From positions 1,097,956-1,161,955 of the forward strand of contig BLZA01000007.1 in the NCBI GenBank assembly GCA_013423385.1: DNA of 64,000 bases, given 5' to 3'. This document shows positions 10,005 through 19,532 of this stretch, one piece after another. Made by a program: the position numbers and the translations under genes. The notes below the pieces were generated by a model that was given only the letters and a program-made list of their open reading frames with translations, did no database searches and was not told the origin of the DNA. The stretch's first letter is position 1; every line of letters starts with the position of its first letter. Origin of the DNA: Naganishia liquefaciens (taxonomy: Eukaryota > Basidiomycota > Tremellomycetes > Filobasidiales > Filobasidiaceae).

Positions 10005-13000
10005 ATGCCCGCCATGGCTCCCTCCACCAACTCTTCCGCCAAAATCACCGCGACGTTTGACGTCCCCTCGCTCTTTGTCGCCGACAAGGATGCCCGCACG
10101 GGTGCCGCCCAGGCTTTGGCCAGCCAGAGCAAGAACGAGGGTGCTTCGTTCTTTGGTGACATTGGATTGCCCGAGGCTATCGTCAAGGTGAGTTCACAAC
10201 CCCGTGAAAAATGGGGATAGGAGGCTGACGCTTCTCGTGCTCGCGCAGGCCCTCACCGACAAGAAGAACCCGGCCGCACGTGAAGCCGCTTGCGAGTTGA
10301 TCTCTACCCTTTGCGAACAAGGTGCCACCCAGCAGCTCGAATGCTACATTGTCGACCCGACCGCCGGCGGTGTCTTCTCGACCTTGCTCGAAACTTTTGC
10401 CGACAAGACCCCGGCTGTTTCCGCTGCCGCATTGACGGCCGTCAAGACGTTTGTGCAGAGCATGAACCCGTGGGCGACTCCGGTCATCTTGCCGGCCTTG
10501 TTGGAGCAGATCAAGACCGCCGGAAAGTGGCAGGTCAAGACTGGCTCGCTCGAGATTGTCAACGAGATGGTCAAGTGCGCCTCGGAGCAGATGGCCAAGG
10601 CCATGCCTCAGATCGTTCCCGTCATGGCCGATGCCGTTTGGGACACCAAGAGCGACGTCAAGAAGGCTGCCAAGGACACCCTCAAGAAGTCGACCGCCCT
10701 GGTTTCCAACAAGGATGTCGAAAAATTCATCCCGGCCTTGATCAAGGCTCTTTGCAACCCCGTCGAGGAAGTCCCCAAGACCATTCAGCTCTTGTCCGCC
10801 ACCACTTTCGTTTCCGAAGTCGATGCCCCGACGCTGTCGTTGATGGCTCCCTTGCTTTCGCGAGGTTTGGACGAGCGTCCGACCGCCACCAAGCGAAAGG
10901 TTGCCGTTATTACCGACAACATGGCCAAGCTCGTCGACAACGAGTACACTGTTCGACCTTTCATCCCCAAGATGTTGCCCGGTTTGATTAAGATCTCCGA
11001 GACCATTGCCGACCCGGAAGCACGAGGTGTCGTTAACCGAGCCATCAAGACTTTGCGAGAGGTTGCCAACATCCCCGAGGGTGACGGATCCAACGTGCCC
11101 CCGCCCAAGATCGCCGAGGGCAAGGCGCTCGCTGTCAACATTATCGCCGAATACAAAAAGGCCAACTTGGCTCTGCCCGAGGTTGACAACGCCGCGCTTC
11201 AGTACGCTGGTGTGCTCGCCGCCGGTTTGGTCAACGCCCACAACTACGACCAGGCGACGTGGGAGGCCACTTTGCCCGCCTACCTTACCCTCGCCTTGCC
11301 CAAGGTCGACCCCTTGCCCGTCGTTCGAGAGCTATTGCAGAAGAAGGCCGACGAAGAGGGTCAGGACGACCGTGTGTTCGACGACGAGGAGGAGGGTGAG
11401 GACTTGTGTAACTGTACCTTCTCGCTCGCGTACGGTGCCAAGATCTTGCTCAACACCGCCACCTTGCGATTGAAGCGAGGTCACCGATACGGTCTCTGTG
11501 GCCGAAACGGTTCCGGTAAATCCACCTTGATGAACGCCATCGTCAACGGTCAGGTCGAGGGTTTCCCCGACCCTTCCGTCGTCCGAACCTTCTACGTCCA
11601 GCACGACATTGACGGTTCCGAGGCCGACATCTCGGTCGTCGACTGGGTCTTGGCTGACAAGCGATTGTTGGCTACCCCGTCCGAGATCATCAAGACCTTG
11701 GAGGACGTCGGTTTCGACGAGGTCAAGCAAAAGGTGCCCATCGGTGCCCTCTCCGGTGGTTGGAAGATGAAGCTCGCGCTCGCCCGAGCCATTCTCTTCA
11801 AGGCCGATATCTTGTTGCTTGACGAGCCGACCAACCACTTGGACGTTGTCAACGTCACCTGGTTGATCGACTACCTCACCTCGCTCACCCACTGCACCTC
11901 GATCATTGTCTCGCACGACTCTGACTTCTTGAACCGAACCTGTACCGACATCTTGCACTTGAACCGATTCAAGATCAAGCGATACCCCGGTAACTTGGAG
12001 GACTTTGTCCGAATGGTTCCCGAGGCCAAGTCGTACTACACCTTGGAGGCCGCCGAGGAGTACCAGTTCAAGCTTCCCAACCCGCCCATGCTCGACGGTG
12101 TCAAGACCAAGGAAAAGTCGTTGCTCAAGATGCGAAAGGTCAACTTCCAGTACCCCGGTTCGTCTGTTCAGCAGCTGTACGACATCTCCCTCCAGGTCTC
12201 GCTTTCGTCGCGAGTCGCCATCTTGGGTCCCAACGGTTCCGGTAAGTCCACCTTGGTCAAGCTCTTGACCGGTGAGACCGAGCCCAACGGCCCCAACGGC
12301 CAGGCTCCCGGAGAAGTCTGGAAGCACCCCAACTTGGTCATCGGTTACGTTGCCCAGCACGCTTTCCACCACATCGATCACCACCTCGACATGACCCCCT
12401 TGGACTACATGTTGTGGCGATACCAGACCGGTGAGGATTTGGAAGAGCTGCAAAAGGCCAACCGACAGATGACCGAGGAGGAGATGCAAAAGATGAAGGA
12501 GGGTGCCAACGTCATCGTCGAGGGTGTCAAGCGAGTCATTGACGAGCTGGTCGCCCGAAAGAAGCTCAAGCAGTCGTACGAATACGAAATCTCGTTCAAG
12601 GGCATGTCCTCGACCGAGAACATTTGGATGTCGCGTGACGAGTTGATCAGCCGAGGTTTCGAGAAGAAGGTCATGGAGCTCGACACCCGAGAGGCCCAGC
12701 GATTGGGTATGATGCGACCGTTGGTCCGAAAGGAAATCGAACAGCACTTTGCCGACTTTGGTCTCGAGGCCGAGTTTGTCTCGCACAACACCATGCGAGG
12801 TCTTTCCGGAGGTCAGAAGGTCAAGGTCGTCCTCGGTGCCGCCACGTGGCGACGACCGCACGTCATCTGTCTGGACGAGCCGACCAACTACTTGGACCGA
12901 GAGTCGTTGGCCGCCTTGATCGAGGCCTTGAAGTCGTTCGAGGGTGGTGTCTTGGTCATTACCCACAACCGTGAATTCTCCGAGTCGATTTGCTCGGAAG

Positions 13001-13299
13001 TGTGGGCCATGCGAGATGGTCGATTGGAGGCTTCCGGTCACAACTGGCTCGAGGTACGTTTGATTGCAGCAGGTAGAAGTGATAAATTCAGTGTGCTAAC
13101 TCTTTTGCTACAGGGTCAGGGAACCACCAAGATTGAAAAGAAGGAAGACGACGAGGACACCTTTGACGCCATGGGCAACAAGGTTGCCAAGGTCGAGAAG
13201 AAGAAGAAGCTGTCATCCGCCGAGCAGCGAAAGGCCAAGAAGGACCGAATGGCCAGGCGAAAGCGAGGAGAGGAGGTCTTCACTGACGAGGAGCTTTAA
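10005..13299 (+). CDS. TEF3: Translation elongation factor 3 (eEF3), ABC-F type ATPase
   Basis: Three exons (10005-10187, 10249-13053, 13114-13299) give 1057 aa, the usual eEF3 length. eEF3 is the fungal ribosome-bound ATPase that frees deacylated tRNA from the E site. HEAT repeats cover roughly residues 20-330. ABC1 has a Walker A GRNGSGKST, signature LSGGWK and Walker B ILLLDEPTNHLD. ABC2 has Walker A GPNGSGKST, a chromodomain-like insertion before its signature LSGGQK, and Walker B VICLDEPTNYLD. The C-terminus is the Lys/Arg-rich ribosome-binding tail (KKKLSSAEQRKAKKDRMARR). Codon use is very biased (CGA for Arg, TTG for Leu, few synonymous alternatives), as expected for high expression. 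Long antisense open frames across the gene are a by-product of this bias. Branch-like CTAAC and CTGAC sites are visible in the introns. Confidence 0.97.
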
Positions 13300-14104
13300 A
13301 CCCTTGTCTAGGCTTGGTCTCGTTGGGTTGGTTTCTTCTTCATAGAGCTCTCGTCTGTCATCCATACGTAGGGTGTTACTGCACTCGACGTGCTTTTGTA
13401 TTATCTAGGCGCGCATCTAACGCATAATTCGGGATTCACTCTGGGCTTTGGGATGTGGATTTTCCTTGAGACGTGACCCTTGAAGCCATGAGCTTGGGGG
13501 CCCGAGGTCTGGACAAACATATAGGGAAGAATTACGTCGAGTCGCAACATGCCAGTTTCATCAAAGCACAGCGCGCGCCGTCGCTAGAATCAGATCCGTG
13601 TCAAAACAAGCTATCAGGTTTGCGCGCGGGAATGCAAAACTCGCCAGGTCAACCGGGTGCTGATACGAGAAGCATTCCCAGCGGCATACACCGACGACGG
13701 ATTGGCCACATTGCTATACCCTGCCCAGGTCCTTCCCTCGCGCGCCGAATGAAAAAGTTGGCCATTTTTCTGGCTTCTGGAAGCTTCACGTGATTCCCGT
13801 GTCGGCTTACGCGGGGAACGACACCTCCACTCGAGCGGGGACCGTCAGTCGACCTGTTGAGCGGCGGTTGTCTCGAGGCGGAATTGGCCATTTCGCAGAC
13901 GGCGAGGTTGGGTTGGGTTGGGTTGCGCAGCGGTTCAAGGAGAGCCCTCGTGGAAGAGCATCCTAGGGTAGATATCTGTGGACGACCAGCGCGCCGTATA
14001 TAGAGGACCGTCTGCTTGCTTGTGTCGACTTTGCTTCCCTTCGGACGACGCCGTCTCGTGTTCCTCGTTGCATTTCGCTCTTATCGCCCCGCCGCGTGGG
14101 TTCA
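13300..14104. other. Intergenic: eEF3 3' end and threonine aldolase promoter
   Basis: No coding region seen. Contains a G-rich run of four GGTTG-type units at about 13907-13926 that could fold as a G-quadruplex, and a GCCGTATATAGAGG TATA-like site near 13994-14007, about 100 bp before the next gene. Confidence 0.5.
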
Positions 14105-15810
14105 ATGAAAGTCTTTTCGCCAACGACCACCACTCGCTCCCGTCGTATCATCACATCGGCCGCACGCATCAACACCCGTGCAAGGCTCCATACATCAGCT
14201 GTCTCCCATCTCGCTCACGTACGAGCTTTCAATCCGTCATTGTTCTTCAACATGTTGACGGAATCTCAGGACGCCGAGGGAAGTCCGAGGGTCGGGACGA
14301 CGATCAGCGTGGAATCCATGCAGCCGGGATCGTCGAGTGGTATCAGTGGACCCTGTGGCGTTACTGCAGAGATTGGCGGACAGGCAAATGTCCAGCGTCT
14401 GGCCAAGCTCGCGAGGGATTTTCGAAGTGAGTTTTGTCTTGTTTGCATAAAGGCAAAAGAGAGGAAGCGTTTCTGACCATCGGCCAAGGCGATACTATCA
14501 CGATGCCGACGGACGCTCAGGTTATGACGGGTCTGCAGGCGAGCAGGGGCGACGACGTCTATCGCGAGGACGAAGCGACGATCGCGCTGGAACAGAGAAT
14601 AGCGAGGTTGACGGGCAAGGAGGATGCCATGTTTGTCATCAGCGGAACGGCGAGTAACCGTAAGTCCAGGGGAATGTAGTCGCTTCGCAGCCTCGGTCTG
14701 ATATGTGCCTTTTTTTTTTCTTTTTTTCTTTTTTTCAGAAATCGCCATCCGGACAAACCTCACGCAGCCACCACATAGCGTTCTCCTCGACATTCGCGCA
14801 CACGTACACAAATGGGAAGCCGGCGGCATGGCCGTCTTTAGTCAAGCCACAGCCCACGCGATCGCGCCCGCCAACGGGAAACACTTGACGCTCGAGGACG
14901 ATGTCCTGCCCAACCTCGAGCTCGGCGAGGACGTGCATACCGCGCCGACGAGGCTGATTTCGCTGGAGAATACGCTCAGTGGGATGGTCTTTCCGCAGCG
15001 GGAGATTGAAAAGATTGCGCGTGTGGCGGAGGAGCATGACATTATTATGCATCTCGATGGCGCGAGGATTTGGGAGACGGCTGCCAAGGCGTGTGAGGAG
15101 GAGGGCAAGTATGGTGAAGAGGGACTTCGTGAGGTGTAAGTCGGGATGGTACAAGTCACTCGGAATGATCGCTGACGGGGATGCAGCATGACCAACCTTT
15201 GCCAGCCATTCAAGTCGGTCTCATTGTGTATGAGCAAAGGCCTCGGCGCACCGATCGGCAGTGTGCTCGTCGGGCCAAAAGACTTTATCAAGCGAGCGAG
15301 GTGGTTTAAAAAGATGTTTGGAGGAGGCATTCGACAGGTAGGTTTGGTCACTCTCGCGACGAGCACCTGCTGAACCCTTCTCAGGCCGGATCCCTCGCAT
15401 CAGCCGCCGACTGGGCACTCACCCACACCTTTCCGAAACTGACGCACACCCATAAACTCGCGGCTAAACTGAGCACCGGCATCCTCGCCCTCGGCGGTCG
15501 CCTCCTCGTCCCCACGGAAACCAACATGGTCTGGCTCGATCTCTCGTCGCTCAACATTCGCGCACCCGACATGATCCAGCGTGCGCGTGAAATGTTCCCG
15601 GAAAACCCGCTGACGGTCGGCGGGGCGCGATTCGTCGTGCATCATCAGATCGAGGAAAAAGCGATTGACGACGTGTTGGCGTTGTTGAAGACGTTCAAGG
15701 ATGATATGGTCCGGGAGGGGCTCGCAGCCGAGAGCTCGGAGGTTAGCGAGATCAACGAGGAGAGGCCGCAGGAGACGCTATCGAGGCCGTTCCCCAAGTT
15801 GGGCTATTAG
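14105..15810 (+). CDS. GLY1: L-threonine aldolase (PLP enzyme) with mitochondrial-type leader
   Basis: Five exons (14105-14426, 14489-14659, 14739-15135, 15187-15337, 15385-15810) give 488 aa, all phases consistent. Threonine aldolase splits L-threonine (or allo-threonine) into glycine and acetaldehyde and uses pyridoxal phosphate. Family blocks are clear: [56 protein letters not shown], and the PLP-lysine block [14 protein letters not shown] (exon 4). The family is usually 350-390 aa. The first 45 residues here are rich in Arg, Ser and Thr and lack acidic residues ([19 protein letters not shown]), which looks like a mitochondrial presequence. I chose ATG 14105 because no ATG lies upstream in frame. 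The C-terminal 30 residues are an acidic tail beyond the catalytic fold. Confidence 0.9.
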
Positions 15811-16757
15811 AGGTTGTAGCGTACCGCATGAGGAGGATATCCGGATCTCGTGTTGACGTTGTCTTTCAAGTTTGCATGAATGCGTCGCTTTTGCGATGTC
15901 AAAAAATGGCAAGTGCTCGAAAGCAGACGAAGTATTATGGGCGAACTCCCATTCACGGCCACAATGTGATCCTCGCTCGAGGGTTCAAAGACCAGCCTGG
16001 TTTCGCAGCTAGACATTCGCGGTCGATGAGCGCGGGAACATTTTGTGTGGGATTATTGTGATACAAGGTCGAGGGTGATGGAGTAGGGTTGAAGCGAACT
16101 GTGCACTTGCCTGCAGATTATCGATGCCCGGTCGTACGTAATGTCATGAACTCTCCGACCTGCTCTAGGGCATATCGAAAGCAATATGAAGAGAAAGCTC
16201 TTGCCGCTCAGTATTTGCAATACTGGTAAGTAAATCAGTCACGAGGAAAAGACTGTATGCGTTGGGAATCAAATGAAATGCCGAGGTGCCAGGCAATTTG
16301 CGAGCGTATGCAATGCATCTACTCGAATCAGTCGCATCTAACGACAAGGGGAATCTTGGCTCAGGATGGGCTATGAGTAACGTTTCGCACAAACGATGAG
16401 GCAGGATTGAAATTGCCCGTTGCATTTGATGTCCCGTCTTGCCCGGATCTTGGCTAGTCAAGAAGCACGAGCTTGCAACATGCCTTTGCGAAACCCAACT
16501 TTGGCGGTTGCGCGTTGTCTCGCATGTGTGATGCCAGGCCCGCTGAAGAGCTCGTCATCGCTCTCCTTTGAGTAGCAAGTTTTACAACGGAACGTAACAG
16601 GACAAGCCGACTTCATATGGTATAAGTGGAAATATGTTGGCATGAATGATCATCTGCTCTCCTCTTCTGCTGCCCGAACATCAACGAATCCTGCGCGGTC
16701 CTCATCCCTCAAAAGTCGAATCCAACAGTTGGTACTGCAGGAAGCCTTTGAACCCAA
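15811..16757. other. Intergenic, no supported gene
   Basis: Short open frames occur on the minus strand at about 16165-16640, but they show no recognised domain and no convincing splice structure. Nothing else identified. Confidence 0.5.
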
Positions 16758-17678
16758 ATGTCGGTGGAAGTATCAGAGACATCAGCCCAGTCTTCTGCAG
16801 TAGCATTGGAGAGCTTCGGCGGAGACCTGCGCAGGTTCACATTTGCATTGGATGAGGCGCATGAGCTCTTCCAAATTTTTCTGCCGTTATCGCCCATCTA
16901 CAAGGATTCATTGTTCATGATGGAACGGTATCTGAAATTTGCCGTGGTGGCTGAACGTGCTCTTGACCAAAGCGACTATTTAGTGTATGGACGACAGCTC
17001 AGATTCCTTCTGGCCTTGGGCGATGCGCTGTGCACTGAAAATCCAGCTGAGCAGGCTACAACATTCAACAAGCCCGTCATGCTGTTGCCCAAGCATCCAA
17101 TTCCAACGCGGGTCGAAAATCAAGGGGTATTTCAACAAACCGGGGACTCTGTTCTCGAACAGCTGCTATGTCACGCGACCCAGTCAGTGCAGTCACAGGA
17201 GGAGCAGAATGGCGAAGATTTGAAGGAATTAAATGTGCAGGTGCCCGCGTGTTTAAAATTTTGGAAGGCATTACGGAACCAGCTACCTTGCGTGATAGCT
17301 TTATGCGATGCGACACTCGAGGGCACCTTTGAACGGTCAAATAGCGCTCCGGACTCCGCTTCGATCTATCAGCGCTCAATGTGCTCAACATGGACCCTAC
17401 CGGCGGATAATGACTGGGTGAGCTGGCGGCGCGAAGTGCCCAGCTCCGTTCTTTCTGGTCTTCGCGCTGGTTTGGATCCTTCCTTGACGGTCCGACGTCA
17501 GCTAGGGTCGGACTCCCAACAGCTGACGGCGACTGCTGAGAAGACCACATTAACATCATCGGGAAGTAGTGGATCACGGGGTACGCCCTCAGACTCAGAT
17601 TCACAGGAGAAGACGGAAAAGCTTTACATTTCTAGCCCTTTGAAAAGCTTTATGTCGATCGATGAACTCGCAGGTTGA
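16758..17678 (+). CDS. Unrecognised single-exon protein, 306 aa
   Basis: ATG at 16758 and stop at 17676-17678, without introns, which is unusual among its neighbours. I do not recognise the family. Residues 1-120 look globular and helical (FGGDLRRFTFALDEAHELFQ). Residues 180-230 include a short conserved-looking segment (VPACLKFWKALRNQLPCVIALCD). The last 60 residues are Ser/Thr-rich with several SDSQ or SSGS motifs, likely disordered and phosphorylated, followed by SSPLKSFMSIDEL. No signal peptide or membrane segment. It could also be the last exon of a larger gene, but no upstream exon was found. Confidence 0.5.
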   Translation: MSVEVSETSAQSSAVALESFGGDLRRFTFALDEAHELFQIFLPLSPIYKDSLFMMERYLKFAVVAERALDQSDYLVYGRQLRFLLALGDALCTENPAEQATTFNKPVMLLPKHPIPTRVENQGVFQQTGDSVLEQLLCHATQSVQSQEEQNGEDLKELNVQVPACLKFWKALRNQLPCVIALCDATLEGTFERSNSAPDSASIYQRSMCSTWTLPADNDWVSWRREVPSSVLSGLRAGLDPSLTVRRQLGSDSQQLTATAEKTTLTSSGSSGSRGTPSDSDSQEKTEKLYISSPLKSFMSIDELAG

Positions 17679-18556
17679 CAAGAAGGGCGGCAAGCGGATC
17701 AGGCTGGACGGATTTTGCCACCTAGGCGAATAGCATACTCGGGTTGCGAGCAGGCAGAATCCAAAGGAGTACCAGGCCAAGAGACCTTGTGATCAAGTTA
17801 GCTGTTGTGACGCGATCGAGGACGAGGCGATTCGCATTATAGTTCCAATCTCTGTGGGTATCCTCCATGTGTCAATGATACGCACTACGGGAGGCCGGTG
17901 AGATGCATAATCGCCATAACATCGCTATCGCGCTGAGGAAGTATATGAGATATCATAGCATGACATCTTGCGGGGCGACTTTTCTGTCAGAGGCTATTTT
18001 GAAAAACGACTTTTGCTTAGTAGAGATACGAGACCCTCACGGACAGAGGGTGGTATGTCATCGATGTCTACCCTACGAAGAGTCAGGTTGTGCTCCCGAT
18101 GCCGATTATCCGTCTCCTCACGCAGCTCAGACATGGTGCGCTATCCGAAGTCCGCTTCTAGAGGTGCTCGGTGTGCCCTTCGAAAGAGAATCGGTTGGCA
18201 TGCGGAGCTCATAATCTGATGCCAAACATGTGTGTTTCGATCTGTCCACAACGCCAGGCTCCATTATTGTACCTCTATCTCCCTCGACCGATGATGCCAT
18301 GTGTCCACCTGTAATGGACGAAAAATGGTTGGGACCGAGCGTGGTCTCGTAGAGGATGTAGTGTTGCAGACACGCAACGGGCGAGTCTGGGCTGTCTGGC
18401 GATGAGCTCTCGAGCGCGGTGCGATCTCGGCCGCCGAGTTCACTTGGCTCGCGGCGCGATCGACGCAATTCAAGTGGGCCTCGACCAAAAGTCGGTTCAA
18501 CTGTTTCAGCTCATCAGTCCATCTTGCTCCAGCCATCTCACAATCATTTACTCACC
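17679..18556. other. Intergenic, mL53 promoter at right
   Basis: No coding region supported. Short minus-strand open frames (18127-18536) overlap the presumed promoter and lack recognisable domains. Confidence 0.5.
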
Positions 18557-19018
18557 ATGCCGCCAGGACTCCGCATCACAAGAAGCCATATCAGCAGTAA
18601 GTCTACGACCACGCCTGCTCGACACGAGCTGACTTGCGCTCCAGCAATCCATGCCAAGCTGAATCCATTCCACACGCCGTCCGCTCGCCCGATACAACTC
18701 TTGCTCAGCCTGGTAGCAACCGAAGGCAACACAACACAAGACCGGCCCGCACCTAATGCCAAGATGGCGGCGGGACCTAATGTGAATGTATTGGTGGATA
18801 TGCTGCCGAGGGATGTGCAGCGTGGGGAAATCGTCGTGGGGTACACGGATGGAAAAATCGAGCGGATCCCGGTACAGGCGGAGGAACCGGTGGTCGGGAG
18901 CAGCAAGTTTCCGAAAGTGCGCAGGAAGGAGGAGGAGGTCATGTCGATCGGTAAACTCGTGGAGCAGGTGGACGGCTGGGCGAGGACGCTAAAGGCCAAG
19001 GATGAAGGTGTCTCATAG
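18557..19018 (+). CDS. MRPL44: Mitochondrial ribosomal protein mL53 (yeast MRPL44 family)
   Basis: Two exons (18557-18596 and 18645-19018) give 137 aa. The donor GTAAGT after AGC A and the acceptor CCAG before CA ATC rebuild a Thr codon, producing ITRSHISTIHAKLNPF. The core KLNPFHTPSARPIQLLLSLV matches the mL53/MRPL44 family, whose members start with a short basic leader and a K.NPF...S...R.FL motif. mL53 sits in the large subunit of the mitochondrial ribosome. The rest is a thioredoxin-like short fold (VNVLVDMLPR...IVVGYTDGKIERI) and a helical tail. The gene is convergent with UVE1. Confidence 0.75.
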   Translation: MPPGLRITRSHISSKSTTTPARHELTCAPAIHAKLNPFHTPSARPIQLLLSLVATEGNTTQDRPAPNAKMAAGPNVNVLVDMLPRDVQRGEIVVGYTDGKIERIPVQAEEPVVGSSKFPKVRRKEEEVMSIGKLVEQVDGWARTLKAKDEGVS

Positions 19019-19532
19019 ACGATGTGAGGTGAAGCGTTTGGGCTTTACCACGTGTGCGATATCGACAATCCATTTCGATTCGGACTCGCGATGGCAGTGT
19101 CAGCGGGACCTAGATCTTAATCACGATAACAGCTGGCGTTCGGATTGAGTCGACGGATTTGACTGTATTCTCATCTGCTCATCTCGGTCCCTCAGCGTTG
19201 GATACTCTCGGTGTCTCCAGGTTATCGTATTCATGCCTGGCAGATCGGTTTCACCAACCACGACGATCTCAAGACGAAGACTCATACTGAGCATTAGACC
19301 TGCAACGAGCATCTTAAAGGGGCATGTCTGGAGTAAGATCATTGTCCCTCGACCTGAATTACCACGAGATCCGACTGAGACAAGATGCGCTCAGGACTCG
19401 GAGGTTCTTGAAATGAAAAGCTGGCTCGGCGGCAATCACCCGATGTGCTCCTTGCAGGATTCCCAGTTTTTACAATGCACTGTATCATTACTCTACGCAG
19501 GGCCGATCTGCCATGCAACGACTTCACGACTG
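19019..19532. other. Intergenic between convergent mL53 and UVE1
   Basis: Presumed 3' untranslated DNA of both genes; no supported coding exon. Confidence 0.55.

Noticed and set aside
11332-13041. A 569-codon open frame antisense to eEF3, and a 352-codon one at 10183-11241
   Set aside because: They mirror eEF3's extreme codon bias; the products are Leu/Val/Asp/Gly-rich and resemble nothing, while eEF3 itself is certain.
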